Source: Nematostella vectensis (taxonomy: Eukaryota > Cnidaria > Anthozoa > Actiniaria > Edwardsiidae). From it: a DNA stretch of 64,000 bases. The DNA is taken from the NCBI RefSeq assembly GCF_932526225.1, contig NC_064034.1, forward strand, positions 9,983,387-10,047,386, read 5' to 3'. The notes under the pieces are model-generated. The model had not been told where the DNA came from. It ran no database searches and saw only the letters and a program-made list of their open reading frames with translations. A program made the translations under genes and the position numbers. Each line of letters opens with the position of its first letter. Within the stretch, counting starts at the first letter, position 1. Below are positions 1 through 13,100 of the stretch, piece after piece.

Positions 1-139
1 GGAGGGGTTTTGTGTGGTTGTAACTCCCCACAAAAAACACATGTTGTAAAATTGATGATTTTACAATTTGAATTAAATAAGAATTATTCAAACAATGTGA
101 AAATGATGCAACCTCTCTCTCTCCCTCCCCACCCCCCAC

Positions 140-213
140 CCCTCTCCCTCTCCCTCTCCCTCTCCCTCTCCCTCTCCCTCTCCCTCTCCCTCTCCCTCTC
201 CCTCTCCCTCTCC
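140..213. repeat. (TCTCCC)n microsatellite
   Basis: About twelve near-perfect TCTCCC hexamers with C-rich flanks. It lies downstream of the last visible discoidin exon, inside an intron if the gene continues left. Confidence 0.9.
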
Positions 214-334
214 CCCCTCTCCTATCCCTGGAAAAGTGTCATGAGGCAAATCACCTTTTAATAAAATAAAGGACAAAACCAGAAGCGAGATTTTCCCAAC
301 GTTTCGGACTTTATTAAGTCCTTCTTCAAATTAC

Positions 335-1171
335 CTGTCACACATCCGTAGAACTCCACCCTCATGGAGATATGGCTTCGCCACGTGACTGGGTGTACCC
401 GGAAGTAGCGGCCGACGAGCGGGCGACGGAACTTGTGTGTTATGGGGATGTAGCGTTCGTAGTTTCCACGGAAGATCTGGAAAAATAATGTTAAGTTCAA
501 ATAATTGTACATAATAAATCTCGTACCAATTAAATCGAGAAATGTGTAGGACACTCGCTCGGCGTCACTTTCAAATTACGTTCTTTTGCGCAATGTAAAT
601 CTAGCGCCTAATACCAGTTTGGCGTAATCACTTCATACAGCCTTCCCAAAAGAAATAAAAGGGAAAAAAAATCACTTCATCAATCATCAATCATCTTTCT
701 TTTCAGTTACATTTGAAGTTTCATATGAAAATGAACAGAATACAACCGAGTCCCACACGTTCTTGGCTGGTTTCCTGTCCTTGGAGAACCGTGAGGAAGC
801 TTGGCACCTTAGACTAGGCTGGGTTAAGTAATGTAACATATCTAGTGTCATACTGCTATTGTATGACCCTACCTTTGTACGTCCGTTTTCCTTGTAATAT
901 TTGAAGGAATAACCCTTATCGCTGTACCGAACGTAGTAGGTTTTGACCCATTGGTCGGCGTTACTACGACCCTGCGTGGCGATACGAGTCACGCGCGTCT
1001 TGGCTAGGAAGTCTACTTGAAGCCATTGGTTGCCGTCATTCCTTGCCGCACACCATGCACCTTTATCGGAGAAGAGTCGTCCGTAATGCGGTAAGCATGC
1101 GACCGAGGACGCGGTCATCATGGGGTCGGCGACGCGACCGTCCTCAAGACCCAAGGACACGTCACACTTAT
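335..1171 (-). other. Discoidin module 8 (last one in window)
   Basis: Exon 873-1171 is a fused a+b exon: [38 protein letters not shown], ending GRTK at a GTAGGG donor. Exon 335-476 starts IFRGNYERY, contains [17 protein letters not shown] and ends VEFYGC, then donor GTAATT. It ends in phase 1 like every other module, so another module or a C-terminal exon should lie beyond position 1. Confidence 0.9.
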
Positions 1172-4100
1172 CTGTGGAGGCAGTAACATGTTCTCAATTA
1201 GCGTGTAATAATGCTTTGGGCTTTATATTCTAAACTCTTTACAATGAATTACTGTGTTGTAATAATCCTTTGTTTTGTCATTGACTTATTATAGATGCGT
1301 CAAGTGGTGTGAGTAGTAAAGGAGGGACCGAAATAGCTTGGTTTTTTTTGTGTCAAAAGTGGAGTGGACTGTTGAAATAGCGGAATAGTCTGCTTTCGTG
1401 GGGCTATCCTCGGATTATGCTCATGTTAGTAAAGCCCCTTGCAAACAGCCCACCATAGTAAAAAAATGTTCAAGAGCCGCCTCACTCCATCAGCCACAAG
1501 AGAAAGGCGAGGCATCCCGCAACATCCTTAAGCTGGAAATTACTTACTGTCTTACCAAAAACTAATGGCGTTTTGGAACTACAACGAATATTGCATTGTT
1601 GAAAGAAAATGGCGGCCACGGCCGATTAATGAAGTTAGACGTTTAATAGAGATATAAAATAGTGTTTGAGTGAGCAATGCTTTAATATATGGAAAAATGG
1701 CTGCTTAATAGAGGTATAAAGTACAGTGTTTGATTGAGCAATGCTTTAGGGTGTGGGAAAGTAGTCACTTGATGTAGGAATTAAATACATTTTCCGAGTA
1801 AGCAATGCTTCAGGACGTTGGTTTGAGAAAGTGGTCACTTTATAGAGGTAAAAAATGTAATGTTTGGTATTTGTATAGCGCACTTTAACATACGAAATTA
1901 TCAAATGTGCTTAACATGTGACTGACTTTACTCGTCAGTGTGTAGATATGGACTGCTCCACGCAGTTCACAATCATGAGTGAGTTAGTGTGTAAGCATTG
2001 TCACTGAAGATGGTACCACCTCTGAAAAAAATCCAATTTGACCTGATCTGGGTTCGAACCCTGGTCCTCGTGCTCTGAGACCCGTACCACTGAGCTAACG
2101 CGCACCCAGTGTTTGAGTGAGCAATGCTTGAAGATGTGGAAAAGTGGTCACTTGGTCAGGCATATAATACATTGTGGCCGTTTTATAGAGGTACCACTGT
2201 AACTTACTCCAGGGGCATCCATACAGCTCCACGCGCATACTGATATGCGACCTCCAGCCTCGCGGATGAATGCGAACGTAACGGGCAAAGATAGGGTAAC
2301 GGAACGCATGAGACATTACACCCTTGCGGTCGTGGTTACCCACGAACGTCTGTAGAGAGAAAATGTGATTTTAGAATAATACATTAGTACGCCAAGGTTA
2401 TGTAAAGGTTTGGATTCTCTCGATGATAAAGGCTTAGTTTAGATGCCGTTCCTTTCAAGTACCGTTCCAAATGTAAATACATGCTAATGAATATGAAACT
2501 ATCGACAAACGGCGTCTAAACTAGGCCTAAGTATACTCAATTAGACAGATAGAACAATTTCATTAGATAATTCTTTTAAACTGACTGACTTTATAGAGTT
2601 CTTCCAAATTTATTTTGTTGGTACTATGGATGTTGTTGTCGTTCTAAATGTCTATCACTCACACAACACCACACAGGAGGGGTAAAATATTTGATTAGAA
2701 TGTCCTTGCCTTCACAGAGTTCCACCACTCTCGTACGGTGCTGAAGTAAACGCCATCCATGCTGTATTTCACCCAGTATGACGTCACCCACTGGTCAAAG
2801 TCCTGACGGCCTTGTGTGGCAATCCCGGTGACCTTCATGGCGCGGCCAAGGTCAATCTGGTTCAATGATACAACAGTTTAAAACCACTCTCCCTGGATCT
2901 TATGCCGTCATAATAACAACAAAACATAAATATTGAAAGAGAAACGAGCATGTTAAATAGCTGTTATTGTGCTGTCACGCTCCATGCCCTGATTTTGTAA
3001 AATCGTGACGTTGCGTGACCCGCCATGTTGGGATACTCTGTGTATGTTCAACAGTTGCGCTGTGCTGTCACGCTGTGTTCTACTCTATGCCCTGATGGCG
3101 TGAAATCGTGACGTTACCTGACCCGCCAAGTTGGGATGTGTAAATAGTGTGTTAGTGGGTCGACGAGAAAGCGCAATTAGTAGAAATGGCGAGGGGAGAA
3201 GGACAGCGACAAGATGAAAGGATCACTTCACCTATCTGGAACACGTAAGACGATATCATCGCCCTGCGTTATATCGTCCTACGATTTACGTTATCGTAGA
3301 AGATGTTCGTTTATCGTCTACGATTTAACATCGAGGACGATTTACGTTACGATTTACGTTTACGATTTACGTTACGATTTACATTTTCGGTTTTGATCTA
3401 TAATGAATCCGAATATTGGACCACCTTTCACGGAAAAACATCTGAGCACACCATCTCAACATCGTTATCGTTTTATTTCAAGATCATACCGAGGAAGGCA
3501 GTTCTATCTCATGCGTTTCCTTATGCGAGGGATCACATTCACAAAGGCTAGCACAAGCCAAAAAAGTATTTTCGCAACAAAAATGACAAATGAATGGCCT
3601 CAAAATTCCTTTTTCTCAAGCAAATTACACGAGGGCAGATACGAAAATAAAATCTAAATAGAATTCAAATACTCTCGCTGTAGTTTCGTTTTAATGTAGC
3701 TGAAAAAGAACATAGCAGTCTTCTTTTTATCTTTATTTATAGGTACCAATCTTACCTTAAAAAGAAAGTAGATTCTTATTAGATGAGTCTTTTATAGTAT
3801 TAAACTAAAGAATCTGCTTTCTTTTCGAGGTAAGAATAATGACACCTTTAAAATATCGAGAAAAGTACTGTAATACTATCAGCTACAATTAATCCACGCA
3901 ATAATTTTGGAATAGCGCCCTCATTCATTATCTGATTTTTTTCCCGAAATTCCAGCAGCTTGAATGGCAATATCTTGTGGGATGAGTACCATGCGTATCA
4001 CGGCATATATTTTGTTCCTTCACCGCAATATGGGGCGATAAACGGCCAATACAAAGCCACAGAACCTGAACATCTCCTCTATAACGGTCCCCAGAAAAAT

Positions 4101-7100
4101 CGTAAACGATGCTATCGAAACTGTAAATCCCGAGTCACTTTGAATCGTAAACGTAAATCGTAAACGTAAATCGTCCACGATGTTAAATCGTAGACGATAA
4201 ACATACATCGTCTACGATAACGTAAATTGTAGGACGATATAACATAGGACGATGATATCGTCCTACGAGTTCCTGAAAGGTGAAGTGATCGAATCTCTTT
4301 AAGAAAGCTCCTTAAAAATGAGTCCTTTCCCTTGTCTAGCATCCCAGGCACGCGCGGTGCCACTCCCCCCCCCCCCCCCCCCCCACCACCACCACCCTTC
4401 CCCCTATCCCTTGCGCTTGCAACACAAGTTGGCGAATTTCTCACCTGTAGCCACTGGTTGTGGTTGTTGTGCCTTGCGGACCACGAGCCGAGGTGGTTTC
4501 CTGCTCGTTTCAGGTGCAGACGGCCGTAGGTGGGAGATAGTTGGCTGTTCCAATGCGAAGACGCTGTCATGCGGATCTTGCGATTGTTCTGAATGCCAAC
4601 AGGGGATGCACAATATCGAGCTGATAAAAAAAACAGTGATGAGAAATAGATGATACTACCAAGTGAGAACAGCCACTCCCACTTGTTGGCAATCCTTTGT
4701 GTCTGATACATTCCATCAAATTTTTATCACCAAAACACGACGTGAAAACTCTGTGGCTAGCGTTGCTCTTTAAAGACGGTGTTCGTGATATCGTTCGCTC
4801 TTTATTCACCTGTTGTTAGGCATACCTTTTCCATGAAAGCATCCGTAGAGTTCCACCCTAAGGGCGATGTTGTTGTACCATGACATGGGGTGTATCGAGA
4901 TGTAGCGAGCCTTGATCGGCGGTGACAGGCGATAGGAAACAATTGACATCCGGTCGTAGTTACCCCGGAACGTCTAAAGCAAAAACAGCGCTAGTATCAA
5001 CATTATCATTTATAACGTTCGCTTACAAAAGGTATAAAAAATGGAATGTAAAAAGGGTAATTTAGAGGAGTCCGGCATAGTTCAAACAGGATGTATCCCT
5101 CCCATGAGCCTGATATTTGTTTCTATGGAGTTACAGCAACTGATAGCCCAAAATGCTATTGTTTCCGTATCGAATTAGAACGTAGGGGTCCCTGCTAAAA
5201 CCCTTAAGGAACGCAGGTTGTCAGAAGTATAACGTACCATGCTTTTGTAGATATGCCATCGCTTGCCATCTGCGCTATACTTTATCCTATGTAAATCAGG
5301 TAAAAAAGAGTTAGTCTTAGAAATTGTTCAAAATAAGTATAGTAAAAAAAAACTGTAAGGTAAGGGAACATAAGATTTAAATACTGAGTGAGTTAGAACA
5401 TACTCTGATTACATCTTTGGGAATAATATAAGACCACCAATACGACTAAAATAGCATACGCCTCTCGGCAACACCCGAAAAAGGTGTAAGTAAAAGTACT
5501 TTGGTATATGTTAGGATTGACCTAGACTCGGCGGGTTTCGTTATGAAATCCGAGTAACGGTTCGATCTTGGATTTGACTCGGAGTCTTAACCTTCCATAT
5601 GAAGCCATCAAGGGGATGACCTTCAGTATACCCTATTATGCCCACAGAAAAGTACACAATGTGACCTTGAAGAACTTCTGAGGACAACGTACCTTTAGCC
5701 CCTCATAAGAAATAAGTGCCAGAAAAAGTCAAGACTCTAGACCTTTACCTATAGCTCTTGACCCATTGATTGGCTTCGTAGCGTCCCTGCGTGGCGATGC
5801 CCTTGATGGTAGCCTTGCGTCCAAGGTCGTACAGAATCCAGTACTTCCTGTTGCCGCTTCGAGGGATCCATGCTCCTGTTCGACCGTGAGTATTACGTTG
5901 ATTCAGGATACCGCGATCGGGACCGTGGTTGTGGTTCCACATGGAGTTAGTCCTTATGTTTTCCGAGGGAATGAAGTGTGACTCGAGACCAAGGGGCATC
6001 ATGCAGGCATCTGGGGATAGGACAGTTAGGTCGGAGTCATCATCATTACCATCGCCATCATCATGTTATTGTCGTCGTCGTCGTCGTCATCAACATCATC
6101 ATCGACATCAATTCCAATCAACATTTCAATCAACACCATTACCACCATCACGACAATGATTGATCATTATACAAGCCAATACAAGACAATCTATATACCT
6201 GTATGGCATCCGAAGAACTCCGCTCTCAGACCAATATACGCATGCCAACCCCAGGGGTGAATACGGACATATCTCGCCCTGATCGGCGGGTAAAGGACAT
6301 GCGACACTGCTGTGCTGCGGTCACGGTTACCAGTGAAGTACTAGCAAGAAAGCAGACATTCAAAACATAGCTCAAATAAGCAATAACAGCACCTTGTCAT
6401 GATGTTTTTATTACAGGCGGCCTCGTCTCTGACTCACTTCATTTGCGTCGAAGAAGATCTAGCGAGACTTTGAATGACTGAAGAATGAATACTTAGATTA
6501 AAGGCCAAGTTGCCGGGTGAATCAGCTGGATCGTGGGACGATAAACCCTAGTTATTAATCAATTCAGCTGTAAACTACGGATATTACAGTACATTTACAG
6601 CGATATTCAGTAACCTACGGGCCCTCGTCAATAACTTCAAACCGCTTTCTGACTTCAAACTAACGTCATACAAACTAAATTTAGTGTTATTTGGTTGCTT
6701 CATTGATTTTCAGTGACGGAAGCCAGGAGGCGATTCAGCTGTTGGGATTTGTTGGCGAAAGTTCTCAGCATATCGAAAACCCAGTACTAAAATGCTGTTT
6801 TTGTACTATTGTTGAGGGGAGAGGGATGGTCTACCTTTCTGTTGGAATTGTGCTTATATTCCAGGAATCTCAGCCCGTCCAAGCTATACGTCATGTAGTA
6901 CTGTGTCACCCAGTAGTTTCTGTCTTGCATCCCTTGCGTGGATACACGCACAACCTTGCTGGGTCGCCCGAAGTCGAACTGAATCCACTGATAACGGTTT
7001 CTCCTCCACGGTTGCCATCCCCCGGCCTTGCCGTTAAACCTGGGCCAGTCAATTAATTAATCATTTAATACTTGCATTTCTTATTTTAGATATATTTTTA

Positions 7101-10100
7101 TAATATATTTTTTATAATAAATTTTTGCTGTTGTTATTTTAAAAGAAAAAAGAATATAAAGCCTAGAGCCTAATTCAACTGAAAAGTTTCCCAGCTAGAC
7201 ATTAGACAAAAAACGTTAATAATTTTCTCGTACTTCACACTCAACAAACACTAAAGCTTATTAGCAAGCGAGCGAAATGGCCATGAACTAAAAAAATGGC
7301 CAAACTAGAAAGTTAGGAGTAGACAAACATTTTTCACTTCGTCTATTCAGGGTACGCTGAATTGTCTAAGTAGAAGATGTAGTTATGACCTGTTTGAAAA
7401 CACGTGATATGAAGCGACTAGATTATGAAAACACAATAACCAGACCTCAAACAAACACAGCCGCCAATAACCAGACCTCAAACAAACACAGCCGCCAATA
7501 ACCAGACCTCAAACAAACACAGCCGCCAATAACCAGACCTCAAACAAACACAGCCGCCAATAACCAGACCTCAAACAAACACAGCCGCCAATAACCAGAC
7601 CTCAAACAAACACAGCCGCCAATAACCAGACCTCAAACAAACACAGCCGCCAATAACCAGACCTCAAACAAACACAGCCGCCAATAACCAGACCTCAAAC
7701 AAACACAGCCGCCAATAACCAGACCTCAAACAAACACAGCCGCCAATAACCAGACCTCAAACAAACACAGCCGCCAATAACCAGACCTCAAACAAACACA
7801 GCCGCCAATAACCAGACCTCAAACAAACACAGCCGCCAATAACCAGACCTCAAACAAACACAGCCGCCAATAACCAGACCTCAAACAAACACAGCCGCCA
7901 ATAACCAGACCTCAAACAAACACAGCCGCCAATAACCAGACCTCAAACAAACACAGCCGCCAATAACCAGACCTCAAACAAACACAGCCGCCAATAACCA
8001 GACCTCAAACAAACACAGCCGCCAATAACCAGACCTCAAACAAACACAGCCGCCAATAACCAGACCTCAAACAAACACAGCCGCCAATAACCAGACCTCA
8101 AACAGCCGCCAATAACCAGACCTCAAACAAACACAGCCGCCAATAACCAGACCTCAAACAAACACAGCCGCCAATAACCAGACCTCAAACAAACACAGCC
8201 GCCAATAACCAGACCTCAAACAAACACAGCCGCCAGTTTAAGCAGGACTGGTCCACCTAACACCTTTACAGAGCACGTCACGCGTCATTTTCAATTAAAG
8301 GATGGTCAAAACCATCATCCTTTTTCCATATTTTAGACAAATGCCATTCTTTTTGCTTATGATATCATATTCTGTTCATCTTATAAACGTTAACTAATCG
8401 ACTAACGATGCATTTCATCGATTGGAGACAATTTCATAAGATGAGGTAGTTAATCTAGTATCTGTTGTGTTGTGCATGGTGTAGTGTGAACCAAGCTTTA
8501 AGAAGGGCCGGTTTACTCACTTTCTGTTTAGACGTGCGAGGAAAGGCATCGTCTGGGCATTAAGGTGACGGTTAATCTAGTATCTGTTGTGTTGTGCAAG
8601 GTGTGAACCAAGCGTTAAGAAGGGACTGTATACTCACTTTCTGTTTAGACGTGCGAGGTAAGGCATCGTCTGGGCATTAAGGTGACGGTTAATCTAGTAT
8701 CTGTTGTGTTGTGCAAGGTGTGAACCAAGCGTTAAGAAGGGACTGTATACTCACTTTCTGTTTAGACGTGCGAGGTAAGGCATCGTCTGGGCATTAAGGT
8801 GAGACGACGCAGTGATCCTATTGTTTGGAATGGTTCCTCCCTGAGCCCCCATTGGTAGATTGCACATTTTACCTAGAGATCAAATCGACGCCATAAATTC
8901 TATCCAATAATAATCGACATAGAGGGTCTTCTTTGTGTAGTCAAAAGGAGAAGGACAAAACTAATGGCATAATTTTTATGGCAAGAAAAATCCCGTGGGA
9001 ATTAGGAGAAAACTCCCTTTCATGAATTTTTGAGCGCGTTTTACCGGGCGCTGTTTACACACAGTACGCCCTGAAACGATACGGTACGCGATACAATGCC
9101 AATACATAATACTTGACTTGTTCGGGTCACTTATAAACAAGAACGGGCATGTATATTAGTTCGAGAAGACTCCGAGGTTGACTTACTTAGGCGACATCCG
9201 TAGAGCTCCATTCTCATAGAGATGTAACCATGCCAAGACTTGGGGCACAGTCGAACATAGCGGGCCTTGAACTCGCGATGGAACCGATGACGGACCACAT
9301 AAAAACGCTCAATGTTGGCTTGGAATACCTGTACCGAATAAAAGTTAATCCCAAAGTTATCTATCGTACTGCCAGTTAAGCTTCTTTTTCGGCATCACAA
9401 ATACCCCCCAGGGTAGGCGGCCGGGTGATCGTCCTATCTTTTAAGATATAGTTCTCTAGTAACTGTTATCCCTTAGGAGTGTTCAAAAGGAAGCTAATCA
9501 ACAGATAAGAAGCAATGTTGTAACTATATTGTTGATCAACTTTATCCGTAGCCTTAAAGAAGGCCAAAACATCGTTAATAAGGTATCAAACTTCTGCTAT
9601 GGGTGGTCATTTTGAAGTTTCCTTGAAAATAAACCGATGTATTCGCAATTGTAAACAATAACAAAGAAGTCGTTGATATGTAGATTTTCAAGCAAAATAA
9701 TAAGGTCTAATGACCTACCCTGATCACTCTGTGCTCCTTGTATGAAGTCAGTTTATTTGGAGTGTTGCCATACTGAATGGTAAAAGACTTAACCCACTGG
9801 TTAGCATCGTAGCGGCCCTGGATAGCCACGCCCTTCAGCCGTGTTGGGACCTCCAGGTCTACCTGGATCCACTGGTTCTGGTTTCTAATCTTCGCTATCC
9901 ACGCACCGCGAACCTGCCCGTGATTGGTCTCCTGAATTCTGGCGTTCCAGGGCCCGTAGTATTGACTATACAACGAGGACGCTGTCATGTGGGAGCGAGT
10001 GATGCGGCCATCTTGGAAACCCAAGGGCAAGTTGCATTGATCTAAAAAAAAGATGTTTTAGAAAAAGGCGTGTTTGCTTATAAACAGGAGGGTTTTCTAA

Positions 10101-13100
10101 GAAAAAGGCAGGATGTCTTAGAAAAAAAAAAGGTTGTCCAAGAAAAAGGTGGGTTGCCCTAAAAATAAAAGGGTTTTCTAAGAAAAAAGGCATGTTGTCT
10201 TAGAAAAAGAAATGTTGTCCTAGAAAAAGGCGGGTTGCCTTAAAAATAAAAGGGTTTTCTAACAAAAAAGGCAGGTTGTCTTAGAAAAAGCAAGGTTGTC
10301 CTAGAAAAGGTGGGTTGTCTTAGGAAAAAAATACATTGATTTTAGGCACTGTGGATGAGAGGGTTATGAGAGAGTGATGTGTCATGTCATTTTCAAACTA
10401 AAAACTTTCTAAAAAACAAACATTTCTATAAAATACAAAGAAAAAAACATGCATGTTTGAATGATACCTGTCGCACATCCGTAGAATTCTGCCCTCATTG
10501 ATATATAACTTCTCCATCCATAAGGATTGATGCGAAGGAAGCGGGCATAGATCGGCGGGTTCAGGGCGTTGTAAACCACGGATGAACGATCTCTGTTGGC
10601 TTGGAACAGCTGTAAAGACAGTCAATACTTTACCTTAGTACATTGCAACGCCTAGGATGCTTCTACCACCGTTTGCCCTTTAAAGTAGAAATCCCCCATC
10701 CCTATACACTTTTCTTTATAAGAACGCCTAATTTTCAGTCTAGGCCGTTTTTATTTTTAAGTTCTTAAATTTCAGTGTTCACAAAAATATAATACCAATG
10801 TAGTATTAGAAGAGAATTACATAATGATCAATAACAATAATATATATGGTTGTTATCATGAACAGAATTTGATTCTGCATTATAGGACGAATCAGACAAT
10901 CAAACAATATTTTGCTGCTTTCAGAGCCTAGACACGTTCTTAGCATGTTCTTAGAATTTGGTGAAATCTTAGGGTGGAAGTTCTTATAAAAACAAATGTA
11001 TCAAACCTATTTTAACACATTTCAAGACTTGGCCTTTATTACTATGGACAGATGCTTGGATATGTTCTGTCACAAAAGCAACATCCGCATCTTCAGGGAA
11101 CGTCTTTGAAAAAACCTTTAATGTCCGAGTTTGAGGCAAAATCCATATCCTAGACTTTATTCATTAAGGATGGTACACGGCTGGCTGTTCAACATTTGAA
11201 ATGGGTTTACACTTCTTTACCTTATTCTGGCTCCGTGACCTGTAGATTGCCCAGTGGTGGCCGTCTTGGCTGAAGTAGACATAGTAGGACGTTACCCACT
11301 GATGGGCGTTGTACCGGCCTTGCGTGGCTATCTGGCGCACTTTCATCGCTTTGCCAAAGTCCACCTGAAACCACTGGTTGCGGTTGTTCTGCTTGGCGAT
11401 CCAGCAAGTGTGTGAGCCCTTTTGGTGCAAACGGCCATACCGGGCACGGAAGTTATTGTTGTACCATGAGGAAGACGTAAGTCGGTTGTCTTTAATGCGC
11501 TTGTTCTGCATTCCTATAGCTGTGTTGCACAGCCCAGCTGATGATCACCGAACAACAGAAAGGTGGTGAGGAAGGGATGGATGATCATTTTCTTTGCATC
11601 TCGTTTCTGCAAGCTGTCAAATCCAATCTGCTCAAATGAGCTAAGTTTATTTCCACTTTACTTATGGAAATATTTTTTGAAAGTATGCACCTGTAACTTG
11701 TATGCACCTGTAACGGTGAACACCGGTTAATTAAACAGATTGTTTCTGGTAAAAACCTGAAAAACCTCTTTATCCATCCATTACCTACTTAGCAAAAGTA
11801 TCACGCTCTTTAGAGAGAGAGAGAGAGAGAGAATGACAGCAAAGAACACTGGGTTACCAAGCATGCGCTAGAAGGGATTGGCTGCACTTACATCCGCATC
11901 CATAGACCTCAACTCTCATGGATATCCAGCTCCGCCAGCCACGAGGACGGAACCTCACGTACGACGCGACGAAGGGCCTCTCGATATCGTGATAGACAAT
12001 GTTGAAGTGGTCCGTGTTGCCCTTGAAGTACTGCAGCAGAGGAAAGAGGAACAGAGTTATGTTACCGAAAGTGCTCGTTTTAACGTCAAGCTTCTAATCA
12101 CAGAGCGAGAAAAGACTTGGTACTTTTTCTTTAAGTGTATATTTGGTTTAACCGATCCAATATCCTTAATTTTGTAACCTGGGGCCGCACTAGGCGTAGC
12201 ACATCTTTAAACCTCAGGTTAGTGAAGCTAGTAAGTGTAAGGGCTAGATCACCTTGTTGCGAGATTTAGGGTTAGGTCACCCTGTCGGTGTTTGGTTAGC
12301 GGTATGTCGGTAGGACACCTTTCGCTACATGGATAGCGGTATGGGGTGAAGGTGGTTAGGGTTAGGTCACCTTGTCACTTCTTGGGTAACGAAATGTGTT
12401 GAACGTGGTTAAGGTAAGGGCTAGGGCCAGATACTTTGTCGCTTGAGGTGGGTAGTAAAGGTGGTTATGGTTAGAGTTAGGTCACCTTGTCGCTACATGG
12501 GTAAGAAGGTTATGCTTAGGGTAAGAGTTAGGTCACCTTGTCGCTACATGGGTAAGAAGGTTATGCTTAGGGTAAGAGTTAGGTCACCTTGTCGCTACAT
12601 GGGTAAGAAGGTTATGCTTTGGGTAAGAGTTAGGTCACCTTGTCGCTACATGGGTAAGAAGGTTATGCTTAGGGTAAGAGTTAGGTCACCTTGTCGCTGC
12701 TTGGGTAAGAAGGATATGCTTAGGGTAAGAGTTAGGTCACCTTGTCGCTGCATGGGTAAGGTTATGCTTAGGGTAAGAGTTAGGTCACCTTGTCGCTGCT
12801 TGGGTAGCGGTATGTAGTGAAGGTTGTCCCATCAGTGCTGTGCAGCAGATTGTACCGTGTCACCCACTGGTGGGCGTCTTGACGACCTTGAGTCGCCACA
12901 CCCGTCACCTTCGTCTGGTCGAACTGGATCTGTGGACAAACCGACGGAAGGATGATATGGGACTGACCTTTTACCTATATCAAGCTTGAATGACAAGTCT
13001 GAAAGATGATATGGGACTGAATTATTACCTATGAAGCATGTGTGATGACACGTCTGAAAGATGATATGGGACTGACTTATTACCTATGAAGCTTGTATGA

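Larger units (their letters stand above)
2208..4620 (-). other. Discoidin module 7 (three exons, probable GC donor)
   Basis: Exon a (4445-4620) encodes [19 protein letters not shown] to NQWLQ. Exon b (2710-2856) starts [17 protein letters not shown], contains DQWVTSYWV and ends NSVK at AAG|GCAAGG, a GC-type donor. A GT six bases inside the exon (2715) is a weaker in-frame alternative. Exon c (2208-2349) starts [10 protein letters not shown] and ends VELYGC. The a-b intron contains a ~1.07-kb inverted-repeat element. Confidence 0.86.
6199..8872 (-). other. Discoidin module 5 (intron shifted into the a segment)
   Basis: The first exon (8755-8872) encodes [10 protein letters not shown] to RLNRK and ends with a GTGAGT donor. 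The second (6835-7039) starts [11 protein letters not shown], includes YQWIQFDFG and [12 protein letters not shown] and ends NSNRK. Exon c (6199-6340) starts YFTGNRDR and ends FFGC. The intron interrupts the module upstream of NQW rather than after it, and spans about 1.7 kb that is largely a 31-bp satellite. The 3' end of the first exon, with its donor, is present in three tandem 117-bp copies. Confidence 0.87.

Noticed and set aside
2045-2108. tRNA gene on the minus strand
   Set aside because: A and B boxes are present but the T-stem and D-stem do not pair well and a SINE-type tail follows, so it was called a SINE instead.
7437-8236. Regular 31-bp repeat that superficially resembles a CRISPR array
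   Set aside because: Units are head-to-tail with no unique spacers, and the context is a eukaryotic intron. It is an ordinary satellite.
12280-12530. GGTTAGGGTTAGG strings resembling telomeric TTAGGG repeats
   Set aside because: They are part of the degenerate 51-bp minisatellite, which derives from a splice donor; there is no pure TTAGGG run.
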